This document shows positions 25,906 to 37,802 of a stretch of 64,000 nucleotides of DNA, piece by piece. The position numbers and the translations under genes were made by a program. The notes under the pieces are model-generated. The model was given only the letters and a program-made list of their open reading frames with translations. It was not told where the DNA came from and made no database searches. This DNA is from Megalobrama amblycephala. Its lineage: Eukaryota; Chordata; Actinopteri; Cypriniformes; Xenocyprididae. Within the stretch, counting starts at the first letter, position 1. Every line of letters starts with the position of its first letter. Where the stretch lies: NCBI RefSeq assembly GCF_018812025.1, contig NC_063049.1, positions 20,460,651 through 20,524,650 on the forward strand, in the 5' to 3' direction.

Positions 25906-26230
25906 AAAAAAATGTTGGATGGAGATTTGGTTCTATCCATCGGTTGTTAGTTGAATTTTGAGAGGTGGGCGTTCAAAAACGGAGACGGATGAATTTGAGC
26001 TTGCAGGGCAGAGTTTCAAAATCCAGAGTTTTCAATGATTGTAGAAGTCCTGCATACGTCACCAGAGAGAAGTGCTTTTCACTTTAGGACCAGTTTTGAC
26101 ATTTTGATAAAAATTGTAATCTCAAAAATGTTTTTCACAATGAAACATACAGTACATGAATGAATCGTTCACAATAATATTAATAACGTGCCCTTAAGAA
26201 ATACGCAGGGTGAATTTTCATTTTGTGACT
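25906..26230. mobile_element. decayed half element ending GGGTGAATTTTCATTTTG
   Basis: The right end GGGTGAATTTTCATTTTGTG resembles a damaged AGGGTTAGTTCACCC-family end. The interior contains GGGCGTTCAAAAACGGAGAC and GGGCAGAGTTTCAAAATCC. The left end is absent. It lies about 200 bp upstream of exon 2. Confidence 0.35.
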
Positions 26231-26435
26231 TTAAAGTAGCTGTCTACATAGATAATAGCCAAGATTGTTGCCAAGATTGCTGCCGTGTGGGCTGACTTGC
26301 CTTAAAGGCACTGGTATAAGTAATGATCACTTTCCTTTTCCGTGTTTGGTATGTAGACCTAAAGGAAGTATTCCTGATGGATGTTGCATGTTCTGATAAT
26401 AATCTCATCACTTTTTTTATTTTGTGTCTCGGCAG

Positions 26436-26624
26436 CTGCTCAGAGTGAGGAGAGAGAGCGGGAGTGTGCTTTTAATGACCAGCACCAGCAGGTGGATGAA
26501 CAGAGTGTGGCTGGTGACTGGCACATCACCAGAGAAAATAACACCATCCTGTGCAGCAAGAGCAGCCGCTGCTATGGCCTGTGGGAAAAAACGCATGACG
26601 GCGAAATCCGACTGGTCAAACAAG
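26436..26624 (+). CDS. bmpr2: bmpr2 exon 2: N-terminal half of ligand-binding domain
   Basis: This exon encodes the start of the mature receptor and the first fingers of the activin-receptor three-finger domain. The acceptor is a pyrimidine-rich tract ending in GGCAG (AG at 26434-26435) and the donor is GTCAGA at 26625. It enters and leaves in phase 1, as human exon 2 does. Visible landmarks are AAQSEERERECAF near the start, the sequon NNT in ENNTILCSK, and CYGLWEK followed by LVKQ at the end. Three of the ten ectodomain cysteines are here. It is 189 nt, six codons longer than the human exon; the extra residues fall in the loop around QQVDEQSVAGDWHI. An upstream in-frame ATG at 26381 is intronic; the real start is in exon 1, outside the window. 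Confidence 0.97.
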
Positions 26625-27462
26625 GTCAGAATGAACTCAAACGCACACAAACTTCTGCATATATACTAATTAGGACCTTCAATTGACTTCTGTTTTTCTT
26701 AAAGGGACAGTTCAACCAAAAATAAAAGTATGTTCATTATTACCGCCATGTTTTTTTTTTCAAAGTATGCTATTATTGTATGCTAAGCTTACCCACTGAA
26801 AAATTACTGCGTACTGGTTTGTAACAACACGTCTCCTAAATGAGGGTTTGCATGATTGAGATTAGGACATTCAGTAAATGAAACAAAACATATATGATCA
26901 TTTAGAAAGCTTAATTAACAAAAGATGAATTAATATTCATTGTTTCATTTTAAAATTCATATAATATTTAACAAGAAATATAAATTAATTAATGGATGAA
27001 TGAATTAAATATTCTATATTAGTTTAACTTGATTATTCTTTAATTCATTGTAACATTAAACTGAATATAATATAATATAAATTATTTTATATTTAAATAA
27101 TTTAGCTTAATATAATGAGATATTATTATAAAACAATGCAATATAAAATAATGTAATGAATTTTAATTTGACAATGATATATAGATATACAATTATTATA
27201 TTCTATTATATAATAATAATAATAATAATAATATAAAAGTATAATATAAATATTCATATTGAAATTTTATTTTATATTATATTATATTATAGTATATTAT
27301 AGTATATTATAGTATAGTATATTATAGTATATTACATTATAAAAATGTAGACCTTGAAATGCATGCACACACACATCTTTTTTTTCCCTAGCACATTCTT
27401 ACAGACTCACGCTACAGTGTGTCACTCTCATTCACTCAACCATCTGCATCTTTTCATCGCAG
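26625..27462 (+). other. bmpr2 intron 2
   Basis: An 838-bp GT-AG intron. A short transposon end resembling AGGGACAGTTCAACC lies at about 26703. The 3' half (about 26890-27345) is extremely AT-rich, with an AAT run near 27212-27231 and ATATT/AGTAT repeats at 27270-27340. There is no coding potential. Confidence 0.9.
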
Positions 27463-27636
27463 GCTGTTGGACTTACATTGGCGACCAGCAGGACTGCCAT
27501 GACGACCGTTGTGTGGTTACCACCACGCCGTCGCAGATACAGAACGGCACCTACAGATTCTGCTGCTGCAGCACCAACATGTGCAACGTCAACTTCACAG
27601 AGAACTGGGTGCCTAGCCCCACCAAGACCAGCCCCC
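27463..27636 (+). CDS. bmpr2: bmpr2 exon 3: C-terminal half of ligand-binding domain
   Basis: This exon completes the extracellular three-finger domain. The acceptor is TTTTCATCGCAG (AG at 27461-27462) and the donor is GTAAGT at 27637. Phase 1 at both ends joins exons 2 and 4. The translation contains [19 protein letters not shown], then [18 protein letters not shown], then [10 protein letters not shown], all close to human BMPR2. Seven cysteines complete the set of ten, including the diagnostic CCC triplet. NGT and NFT are likely N-glycosylation sites. The last residues (VPSPTKTSP) begin the flexible stalk before the membrane. It is 174 nt, one codon more than human exon 3. Confidence 0.97.
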
Positions 27637-28852
27637 GTAAGTCCTGCAAACACAAAACAGAGGGCCTCTGCACCTCTAGGTCTCATCTGAAAGCTCCATG
27701 TCCTCGTCTGAGAGTCAACGCCCATATTAGATTTCTGTGACAGAGTAGAACTGGTCTTGCAGGATCCATTGTCATCAGTCTCAACACAAATCATGCTGAT
27801 CTCTGTAGTGTTCTTATATGAGTATGTTGTATGTTCTCATATAAATCATTTAGATTACAGTGGTTAAGTCTACCACATAAAGAGAAAGATCTCTGATATA
27901 TTAGAGGACTCTTTTAGATGATTATTGTGCTATATCAGCTCATTTCTACAGCTTTACTGTGAGTGTCGGTTTAATTATTCTAGCATTAACACTAAAAAGG
28001 GAAATACTTGCTAAAATGAACTCGCACTTGAGTGATGGGCAGTTACCGACATACTCAGTTACTAACATTAGAGTACCTGTGTGTGGGTGACTATGGCTTT
28101 ACTGTTGAGAAACACATTAACGTTAACTGCATTTAATGTGTTCATCTGTCTCTGCTGATAAAGAATGTGGTGCATTATAGGATCGATGGCTATTCTAGTC
28201 TAAATTATTGTATAAATCACACTGTGTGGTTTGGACTTTGTTGGCTTCTCTGTTATGTTCTCTTCTGCTAACTACTGTATCGACTGTGCTTTGGAATGTT
28301 GGATAAGAAAACTCAATAGTCTAATAGTCATATTGACTTCTATGCAGTCAATGGAAGGTCAGCATCCTCTCGTCCATGGGGTCAGGACTTTTCAAAATAA
28401 CTGCCCACGTGTTGTTGTAAAGTAGCTCTCTTGTAAGCTTTTTTTTTTTTTTTTTTTTTATGTAAGTATGCCTATAAGCTATTGTTCAGTTGTGGCTGTC
28501 TTTAGCTTGTAGAATTAGCAGCAGCTCCATTCCCGAATTCCCATCACAGAATTCATTACATTAAGATTCACACTAGTTGTTGTTCTTTTCCAACATTGCC
28601 CAGGATTCCATAATGCTGTTAAAGTCATGGGTGAACTTCGTAGGTTACCAAATAGCTATCATATTTTACTAAGCAGCCCTGCGGTGCATGTTCAGCCAAT
28701 ATCAGAGTATGTTTAGGGATCTAGTGACTGGTTTGGGTGTTAATGAAAGTGAAAAGTGACGTGTAGCCAAGTATGGTGTCCCATACTCGGAATTTGTGCT
28801 CTGCGTTTCACCCATTCAAGTGCGCACACACACATAGCAGTGAGTAGAGTTG
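27637..28852. other. start of intron 3, unique
   Basis: Ordinary sequence following the GTAAGT donor, with one poly-T run. The first frame continues in from exon 3 to a stop at about 27740 and is read-through only. Confidence 0.6.
28439..28460. repeat. poly-T run
   Basis: A run of about 20 T following GTAAGC. No associated element is seen. Confidence 0.85.
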
Positions 28853-29207
28853 TCAAAAGTACCGACTTCGGTACCTTTTCGGTACTGAAATTTTAAAAAT
28901 GTGACACTTAAAGCGCTGTTGAGTGATTCATAAACAGAGATACACATGGGAGCATTTGAAAGCAGGCGCCTATCACAGATCAATCTGCTAATAGATGCCT
29001 GCTTTCAAACGCTCCCGCTTTCAAATTCAAACACTTCCGTGTGCTTTCAAGCACTGCCATGCGTTGATCATTGTAGCCAATCAGAGACATATCCAATTAG
29101 CGCGTGAACACAATGGCCAATTAGCGGTGTTTACAAAGCTCAAAGCGTCACATTTTTTAAATTTCAGTATCGATTTGTACCGAAGTCGGTACTTTTGACA
29201 ACTCCTA
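28853..29207. mobile_element. inverted-repeat element with AGTTGTCAAAAGTACCGA ends
   Basis: AGTTGTCAAAAGTACCGACT followed by TCGGTACC at the left is mirrored by CGAAGTCGGTACTTTTGACA and ACT at the right. Flanking AGTAG and CTACT may extend the repeat. It is about 355 bp, non-coding, and the best preserved copy of the family seen at 560-1603. Confidence 0.75.
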
Positions 29208-29620
29208 CTGCTCTGACAGCAGCAGTGATGTCTCGCGCATATACTTCAATGAGTGCTAGACATCACTGCCGCTGTCAGAGCGCGATCAGACCTTACTAAC
29301 GAATGCTGAACGCGGTTGGACATAGTGGTGTATTAGAGTTAAAAAAATGATATAAATACTGTTCGGTTTATCGCACAAACTGATCGTGTGAATGTGTCGT
29401 CACGAGCCGCAGGGTTTAATTTGGAGTTGTCTATGCACGTTTTATTTACTCTTATAGTAGAAGTTCCCATCCACTCGCATTATTTGACTGACAGACCGCA
29501 ACGGTTGGAGTTAAAAATCATCATTTGTGTTCTACTGAAGAAACAAAGTCACCTACATCTTGGATGCGCTGGGGGTAAGCAGATAAACATCAGATTTTCA
29601 TTTTTGGGTGAACTATCCCT
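29208..29620. mobile_element. right half of an AGGGATAGTTCACCC foldback element
   Basis: It shares GATGTCTCGCGCATATACTT, GTCAGAGCGCGATCAGACC and TGGACATAGTGGTGTATTAG with 2650-3055 and ends TTTTTGGGTGAACTATCCCT. The left half is missing; the preceding element joins directly. The 78-residue frame here is a product of the repeat. Confidence 0.7.
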
Positions 29621-29737
29621 ATAATATGAACGTGAGCCGAGTGGAATATAGAAAGTGATCAGCATGAATGATATTCAAAACAGTAAGCACGCGCTGCTTT
29701 GTTTACGGTTTGTGTATATCTGCAGCGCTGGTCTCCT

Positions 29738-30437
29738 ACCCTGCGTTCCAATGTCCATACTATCCATCCTAAATAGTATGTGAGTTTAAAATAAGTGTGT
29801 CCCAAAGCATAGTATGTTGAAAAGAGTATGCCAAAAGTCCCCGGATGGTCTACTATTTCCGGTAGATTTTCGAAGTGTGGATCCGTGCACACTATAAAGG
29901 CTAATATTGCCCACAACCCATTGCGCGTTGGACGAGGATTCAGTTCAGAACTACAAACACGAGTGAAAAGTGTTAAAAAACTACAAAACATGGCGGATAC
30001 GCGCGATCGACGCTGAGAGGTTTGAGTGACTAATAATCAGTTTAACCTGATAGAAAATATATATTTTTCATCTGCAAATACCAATGTGGACTTTTATAAA
30101 GATCCGAATGGCCATTAACTTTTAAATGCATCATTATGCATTAATATGAGGAGAGTTCTCCACATGAAAGACTCGCGACTGCATATCAACATGCTGCATT
30201 TCTCTCCGATACGGTAGGAAATTAAGTAAATGAAATGTGGAGGATGTAAGATGATTGACAGGCCAGTTTACGGTGACAGGATGCGACAGAGAGAAAAGAC
30301 GCGATTGTATGACGTGTTAGTATGTCCCAAAGCTTGTCTACTCTTTTGCTACACACTCAAAAGTAAGTACTTTTTGTTCACAGAAAGAGTACATACTTTT
30401 AGGGCGTAGTATAAGTAGGCGAATTGGGACGCAGCAC
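29738..30437. mobile_element. inverted-repeat element with CTGCGTTCCAAT ends
   Basis: The left end CCCTGCGTTCCAATGTCCAT and the right end GCGAATTGGGACGCAGCA are imperfect inverted repeats, and both arms carry runs such as GTGTCCCAAAGCATAGTATG or its mirror. It is about 700 bp and no transposase is visible. Confidence 0.6.
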
Positions 30438-33254
30438 CTGTCTGAATTACGAATATAGATGAATATATATGAAATTATATATATAAAAATAGACAGCAGT
30501 CTCCTTACATGCAGGCACAGAACGCGCATGCTGGCTGACAGTCGGCTGTAGTTCTCTTGGTGTGTACTTCACGTACAGTTTTTTTTTGCCCCAAGGATGT
30601 CCCTATCCTTATGAGCTGGTCACGCTGATAGACGATGTGGCAAACTTGTCGAACACCCGCTTTGCCAAACTAGGAGACCAGATAAGTAGCTTAAACCAGC
30701 AAACCACTTACTACTATGAAAAATCAGGTGTTGAACCAACCAAAAAGTCAGTTAGCTATTTTGAATGGAAGGCTTCCTTTCTTATAACCATCATATTGAA
30801 CGTTGCGATTCCACCGCTTTGTTTAAACTTTGATTTGCCCGTCTGCTCCTCCTGATAGTGCCTCTGGTTAATAAATACTAAGTCCAGCTCAGATGTAGGC
30901 CTGTTTTCAACTAACCCAATGCAACCTTTTATTTCCCATCCTCACTCTCCTAGAGCTGTCTAATTCCTTACTTCAGAACAAAACCAAGGCTTTACCTCTT
31001 TCTTTGTGCCCTCTCATTCTCTTGCTCACTCTCTCAGTTCTTTTTCTCCTTTTGTGTTGCCTTTGAGAGAGTATCCAAAGAAATGCTGGATGGCCCTGCT
31101 AAAAGGATAGAAATGAGTCACACCGCAAACGCAATCAAACAATGCAGTGAAAAATAGAGTGAAATACGAAAAAAAAAATCAATGGCTGTCAGACTTTGTA
31201 AGAGTGAGTTATTTGCATGCTGCTTCGCTTCTCACACCTCTTTTCAGTGCACTTTTTTCCTGTTACTCTCTTTTTCTCTTTCTCCCCTAGCACAACTTCT
31301 CAAGCGAAGAGCTTTGAGAAGCACGTTTTGATTTGGGGAATAATGGAAAAATAAAAGGTTTTAGGCTTCTCAAAGAATGCGATGAATGCATGTTTAAGCT
31401 TTGAAGGCTTGACCTTGGAAATCAACTTTGCACAACCAACATTCAAATTAATGTCTCTAAAGACAAAATGAGAGGTTGAATGTATTAACGCAGGGGAGGG
31501 GGGTCCCGCATTTGGCGCCATGGCTGCGTGAAGAGGCCATATAGAATATATTTGAGATTCAGTGTCATCCAATCGTGTTTCTGCTTTCGACTGTTACCGG
31601 GCAGAATGCCCGCGCACATGTGTCTTTTGTATCCTCAGACACCACCAGACCGTTTGTCCCCTTTTCCCCGTTACAGTGTTTAGCAGCAGGGTGCACTGCA
31701 TCCAAACCCCCTCCCACCACAGCTGTCTCTCGCCGCTGTCCGCGGACATGCCAGCACGCATAGCGAGAGACATCAGACTGACAGTATCGGCAGTCCTCGG
31801 CACATGCGAATAGAATCTGCAGCCTTGTGCAAAATGCACAGACACTTACATTGAAGGACGACGTCTGCACACACATGTTGCTGTTGTCTTCCTCGTTCAA
31901 GACAGCTGACATCGTCACTTGTTATACAGTCCATTTATCAATATTTTCACCCATCCAACACCAAATTCCCAGCACCGAATGTTCCGTGAACGCAGGGTTT
32001 TTTTTTGTTGTTGTTTTTTTTATAGATAAGTGAAGTGCAGATTTGGAAATGTTCCCTCACCCCATTTTCTATGTTTCCATTTATTTTAGAGAGCTGCTGT
32101 GATGACTCATTTTTTTGGACTAATTTATGGCAGCTTTTCAGCACTAGGAAAATAGGTGACACAACAAAAACACGCTCTTAAAGAAGGATTTCAACAGAAG
32201 GAGGATGTCACACCAGAACCAAAGGCTGTGACAGGAGGAATTATTTCACTTTTAATCCTGTAGAGCAGCAGACGTGAACACATCCTCTGTGAAAACATAT
32301 TCCCGGGACTGATGGTAATTGTGCACATATGTGTTGCATTCCAAACAGAGAAATCTCTTTTGAATGCCGCAAGCTTTGCAACCTCTCAAATCGGCAGTGT
32401 GAGCGACAGTTTAGGAAGATTAGGGTGACACTGTTTCTTTTATTTCGCCAACAAGAGCAGAAAGAGGAAAAACACACTCATTCTACAAACACATTGCTTT
32501 AGATGGTGTGTAAACTGTGAGCGTCATCAAACATGCTGTTCTGCTGCATCACAGAGGCACATTGTTAGTGTTTATTTCCATGTGTGTGTTTGTGAGGATG
32601 TGCACACACCTGCTGACTGCGATGAGCAGTGAGGCTGTGCCGGTGCTCAGCTGTTCTGACATCAACTCAATACTCTCTTAAATATCTCTCTGGGCAACAG
32701 TGCCAAACTGTTTTAGCCTTATTTATGACATGGAGTATGTGATTGACAGCACAGACTTTCACACAAGAAGATTTTAAAAAGATGAAATGCATTCCAATTA
32801 GGTTGAAAGCTTTTCCTGAAATCATCCACCCTTTTTTCCGATAGTTGATTTTTGCATATTGGGGTTTTGACCCAAGCTTCTGTTTGTGTTGAGGGTTTTT
32901 TTTAAACTGTTTTATATTTTTTTAACTACTTTATACCGTGATCTATGAAACACTTTCATCTGCATTTTATGCATGAAAAGTGCTATATACATAAATCATC
33001 ATAATATATATATATATATATTTTTTTTTTTTCACATTTACTGGGGAAAACAATTGGAATGCATCTCTCCACATGCATATCTAAAATGCCTTTTATATTT
33101 TTAGTATTTGTAAATGTGTAGACTTGTATCCATTATTAGATATTTTAATGTGGATTGAATTTAGCTTTTGCTTTCATTCATATAATCAAAAATGTTTCAA
33201 AAAATATCCTACATTTGCATCAGGCTTGGTGTGAATATATTCAGTGCAGAAGTC
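30438..33254. other. unique intron 3 sequence
   Basis: The 97-residue frame at 30562-30855 is the longest here and has a hydrophobic segment near its end, but no family resemblance and no splice context. A frame cluster at 31562-31918 overlaps on both strands and is probably chance in a GC-richer block. Confidence 0.5.
33002..33032. repeat. TA run followed by poly-T
   Basis: A TA run followed directly by about twelve T in intron 3. Confidence 0.8.
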
Positions 33255-34955
33255 TAGGGCTGCACGATATTGAAGAAAAGTGCGATAAGCGATAACTTAT
33301 TAAAGGTACAATATGTAATATTTTTGCAGTAAAATATCCAAAATCAACTAGGCCAATGTTATATATTTTGTTCCCTTGAGTACTTACAACATCCCAAATG
33401 TTTCCAACTATTTGTAAATCATGAGAAAATTGCAATTTTAACCAAGGCTCTGGGTTACCTGTCAATTGCGTCATTCCCGCGTTAACCCTCGGTCTGTCTC
33501 GGTTTCCGGTTTTATGTTGTAAAAACCATGGAAACACCAAAGACGCTTTAATATATTACATGTTTTAATAGACAAGGGAACAACTGTTTGGTTATGTTTA
33601 TAGACTGAAAACTAATTGTTGTTATATAGCTCAACACGTTTAGTCTTATTGTTTAAATCTAATTTTCTTTAATTTTTTTTTTTTTTGTGAGTATCATGCT
33701 TTACCATGCCTCAGAGAAAAACACTATTTTGTCTAGCAGCTAACATAGCATAATTAGATGCAGCTTTATTTTTAGTAACAGTTATACAGAATTTTCTTCA
33801 TCATACAATACGTTTTAAAATTAATTGCATGCCATTTATCAACACAAGCCATCCAGTATTTAATATGATATTCTAAAATCGATCTATCTTACTGCAGTGT
33901 GCAACAAGTGTCTAACAGCAGCCGCCGAGCGAACGCACAGAGTAACGTTATAACATCATTTTCAACACGCTCAAATGTATCTAATATGATAAACAGGGCT
34001 ATGTTACCTCATACTCATGACCGGAAAAGCGGAAGCGGCGCCGGCGACTGTGTCATAATAAAAGTTCCGCTGCTCATGAGGCGTGTGTTGCGCAATCGCT
34101 CCAGCGGCCTCGTTCAGCTCCCACAACACTCGGTCCTGCTCTGCTTCATACTACAGTAATGTTAATTATCGCATCCATGAACATGATTTGTTCCCGAGTT
34201 CTATTCCGATTCTTTTGCTCCGTCCGTTGAGATGAAAGACCACATATCCCAAGATTCCGCTCTCAAACTTGGCGTCAACAAGCTATGCCTTTGTTTTGAA
34301 TAGGCCTCTAGCGACCTCTAGCGGACAGAATTATTACATACTGCACCTTTAAATAATGTGATATGCGATACGATAATGTTCAAAACGGAAATTGAATAAT
34401 CAAATGTAAAAATAAAACTGCTTAGTCTTCACTGTATGAATTAAACAATGATTTTTGCTCTTATTAAAGCTATAAAAGTGTCAAGAGCAGTGAGTGATTT
34501 CCTTTTTGTCTTTTGTTGTTTGATTAACATTAATGACACAGACGGCAGCAGGTTTGTTAGGCTGCAACACACGCGTTTTGTTTCTCAACTGTTTGTTCAC
34601 TAAAACCGACTGTTTACGTGAATACTCACCTTGATGGGCATTTTGACATAATTTTGTGTGTTTGGGCATATAAGCTGCAGAAGAGAACTGAATTCGGGAT
34701 TGCACGCTGTCTGAGAAGCGGCTTTCTGTGTGCGTGTAAGTACCGCATTGAGTTCTTTTTCGTAGCTTATTGCACTTAACTGTTTTAAACATTATGCATA
34801 TCACACGTATGTACCAGTCATGTGTCCAGTCTGTTCTCTGCTATCTGCGTCAACCTAAAATTTTGACTTTACGTAACTTTTTGAAGTATTAAAATCATTC
34901 AGATTTCGCAAGCCTTTGCGATATTTCAATAATTTCGATATATTGTGCAGCCCTA
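33255..34955. mobile_element. TAGGGCTGCACGATAT-ended element, split by an insertion
   Basis: The left end TAGGGCTGCACGATATTG and the right end GATATATTGTGCAGCCCTA are inverted repeats. The host sequence stops at GCGATAACTTAT and resumes at ATAATGTGATATGCGATACG on either side of the element at 33304-34348. The right portion includes CACGCTGTCTGAGAAGC, the inverse of sequence in the relative at 12742-13900. Confidence 0.7.
33304..34348. mobile_element. TTAA-flanked MITE with AGGTRCARTATGTAAT ends
   Basis: It begins AGGTACAATATGTAATATTT and ends ATTACATACTGCACCT, bordered by TTAA at 33300-33303 and 34349-34352. It is 1045 bp, inserted in the TAGGGCTGCA element. The right arm has CCTCTAGCGACCTCTAGCGG, a short direct repeat. 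The small frame at 33899-34159 has no recognisable domain. Confidence 0.75.
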
Positions 34956-35558
34956 CACACGTCCATGCCATTTATTTTTTACACTTTTTGCTTGCCGTGA
35001 AACAGGGCTGTTGTTATCCGCAGTAGAAGGAGGAGTGCACATCTGCGAGTCTCTGACATTGTACTGCACAGATTTTTGTAAACCGTACACCTGCTTAGAA
35101 AATGTGAAACACTCTTCTCCTTTCAGAGTCACACACAGAAGTTCACAGCGAGCTTCATTTAGATGGACGGTGTGATCTCCCATCTGAAGACTGTGAACAG
35201 AATGTGAGAAGCCTCTGATCGATCAGGCATAGATTAACCTTGGCAGCTGTTTTAATTGCGTAGGGGGAATGATCTGTCTGACACGCGCACACCCCCTCTA
35301 CCTCTCCTTTCACGCCTCCTCTCCCTTCCCCCTGGCCATAACTTAGTGAGTTTTCTCTCTTCTCTCTGGTACGGTCCTCTCTGCTCTTTTTTTTTTTATG
35401 GTGACATGTATAATGGCTGCTAAAATCCCATCCTTTCACAAGCTTTCTAGGCTGCTCTACTTTATTATGGTTCTCTTCCTCTCTCATTGTTCTCATTGAT
35501 AAAAAGCAGCTGCCCTCCGTTGTATATTATTTTAAAACTCTACACCACGAGAGACTGT
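34956..35558. other. unique intron 3 sequence
   Basis: A pyrimidine-rich stretch lies at 35280-35400. No coding or repeat signal was recognised. Confidence 0.5.
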
Positions 35559-35944
35559 AGCTAAGTTTCCATCACCCTGTTTTTAATGGACATTTGAAGT
35601 ATCGCATCAGAAACGAGTGATGGAAATGCCAAATTCCGGGGAAAAAAAACCCCTTAATTTGCAAAAGCAGTTTTTATGCCTGCTTGAGGTGGTTTTTGAT
35701 GTGTGAAAAAGAGTTGATGTGAATAATGGCAGATGAAAATGCATTTGCTGAATAAATTCTGATGTAGGCAGTATGGGACTTTAAACCCACGTGACTAATC
35801 GGCTGTTTCTGCTGATGGTGTTTTATTTACTCTTGGTTACTAGGTTACCACCATCATCCGCTCGAACAACCTGATGTAAACACTTTTTTTTTTTTTTTGC
35901 GAATTTTGAAAAGATTCACGTCATGTTTGGATGGAAACCCAGCT
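35559..35944. mobile_element. short element with AGCTAAGTTTCCATC ends
   Basis: AGCTAAGTTTCCATCACCC at the left is an imperfect inverse of TTTGGATGGAAACCCAGCT at the right. It is 386 bp and non-coding. Confidence 0.6.
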
Positions 35945-36199
35945 TGTGTGTTGAAATGAGTTTCCAGCAACTGTGTAATAGGTTGTTTGCACGTGACGTC
36001 ACAGCAGCAGAGCGAATGAGTCTGGAGGGCAGGGAGTGATTTTTCTATATAGGAATCCTATCAAAAACTCAAAATTTGTATGTTTTGCGTCGTTTATGGT
36101 TGCTCAAATCGATAAAATCGAGAACCCAGAAGGTGTTTATATCGTTTACATAACTTATACCATTTTTTTATAACTTATATCGTTTTTAACTCGTTTGAT

Positions 36200-37465
36200 G
36201 AAGTTGAAGTACTTACTAAAATTAAGACAAATAAAAAAATTAAAGCTAAATATAAATATAAAAATAAAAAAAAATAAAAAGTGCATAAAATTACTGAAAC
36301 TTAATCTAAAATTGAAAACTGGAAATATATGAATAAATATTTACTATAAATTACCATTGTATTTTTTTCATGTGGGTATGTTTAGTCAAGTCGACTAAAT
36401 GTCTCAGCATTTTAGTCAATGAAAACTTTCACATTTTCGTCATGCTGCATAAATTGATTACTGTTAAAACTGTTAAATTGATTATCATTTATTTTGCTCA
36501 AAATTATAATAACAATGATTGTTGTCATTTGAGACATTTTCACATTTCATCAGAATTAGTGCACTTTCACATAAGCAGAAATCAAGAGAGTGTCGACTCA
36601 TACGCATGGCTTATTTGACCGCATCTTGTTTCCTGATGTATTATAGGCTATTTATCATATAAATTAACACACTCTCTGCATTATGAAAACTGGTATAACA
36701 AGACACTTCTCTCAAATATTAAAACAGTGAAATTCCTAATAGTAATTCTAGTAATTCCAAATGTTTTCTATTAAAACAACAGCAAAAAAGTCTTTGTATT
36801 GTTACACAGAGGTTGCATAAGTGCATTCATTCAAACAAAATCGCAAACAATAGTAGAGATCCATGTTTGGATTTATTGCATTTCATCACTGAGAAGGTTT
36901 AACCGCAGATTTAGTCGTAGGAAACAGTACGAGGCTCGTGACAGAACACAGACTGGCTGAATGACACTTTTGTTTAAGCAGAATATCTCAAATGGAGGTC
37001 GCTGAACTCCAGCTTACTTGTTTGTCGGTGATTTCAGGTCATCCACGCTTCTTCCTGCAATGTAGAGAGAGTGTATGCGCATGGTTGCCAGATTGAAAAT
37101 ATTAAGTAAAACACCAGGCAGAAAATGTATCCTTTTAACAGAAAATTCCTCATTTGGGGATTCAAAATCTTGACATCTGGCAACTGCTATCATGAAAGCT
37201 CATAGAGGCTTGTTAAAAACAGTCTATAATATTTTGTCTCCTCTTTTTATTCTACAAAAACAGATATTTTGGTAATGTTTTTATTATTTTAACTACATTT
37301 GAGTCTCTTTTTTTTTTTTCATCAACGATACTGCATGTTGATAAAGTCACATTTATTGTATAACGACGTTAGTGTTGTCTCGTCATCGTCTCATCTTAGT
37401 CATGGATAAAAAGCTTGTCAACGAACATTTTTCATTGATTTTGTTAACAAAATGAACACTAATAT
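36200..37465. mobile_element. possible degenerate AT-rich transposon
   Basis: An A-rich left part (36230-36330, runs of AAAATTAAGACAAATAAA) and a right part with GTGTTGTCTCGTCATCGTC and GTTAACAAAATGAACACTAA resemble a decayed repeat I associate with cyprinid genomes. Ends are not paired convincingly. Confidence 0.3.
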
Positions 37466-37661
37466 TAATAATACTTACATAACACTGGTGTGAACAGAAA
37501 GACAAATTGTTTGTCACTACAGTTTTGCCAAGGACTTGCCAAAATCACAAGCTCCCATCTGATTGGCTAATATGCAACTTTCATTCAGTCTCTTCCTGTC
37601 TCTTCCAGAGTAGGCTGCAAAATGAACCAGGCTTTAAAAGTCTAGTCTAAATCGACCTTAA

Positions 37662-37802
37662 AGTGATTTTGTCATCATTTACTTACTGTCGTGACTTACT
37701 TTCTTCTGTGGAACATAAAAGAAGATATTAAAGTACAGGTTTGGAATGACATGAGGGTGAGTAAATGATGACAGAATGTAAATTTTTCGGTGAACTAACC
37801 CT
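37662..37802. mobile_element. 141-bp TTAA-flanked mini-MITE
   Basis: The left end AGTGATTTTGTCATC and the right end GGTGAACTAACCCT are bordered by TTAA at 37658-37661 and 37803-37806. The interior holds GACTTACTTTCTTCTGTGGA and GACATGAGGGTGAGTAAATG. It is a much shortened relative of the AGGGTTAGTTCACCC family. Confidence 0.6.

Noticed and set aside
26381..26435. ATG and hydrophobic run in frame with exon 2, resembling a signal peptide (MLHVLIIISSLFLFCVSA)
   Set aside because: This is the intron's pyrimidine tract read through into exon 2. The human gene has a phase-1 acceptor here and its signal peptide in exon 1. An alternative start here cannot be fully excluded but has no supporting evidence.
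30562..30855. 97-residue frame with a hydrophobic segment
   Set aside because: No recognisable family, no promoter or splice context, and located in intron 3.
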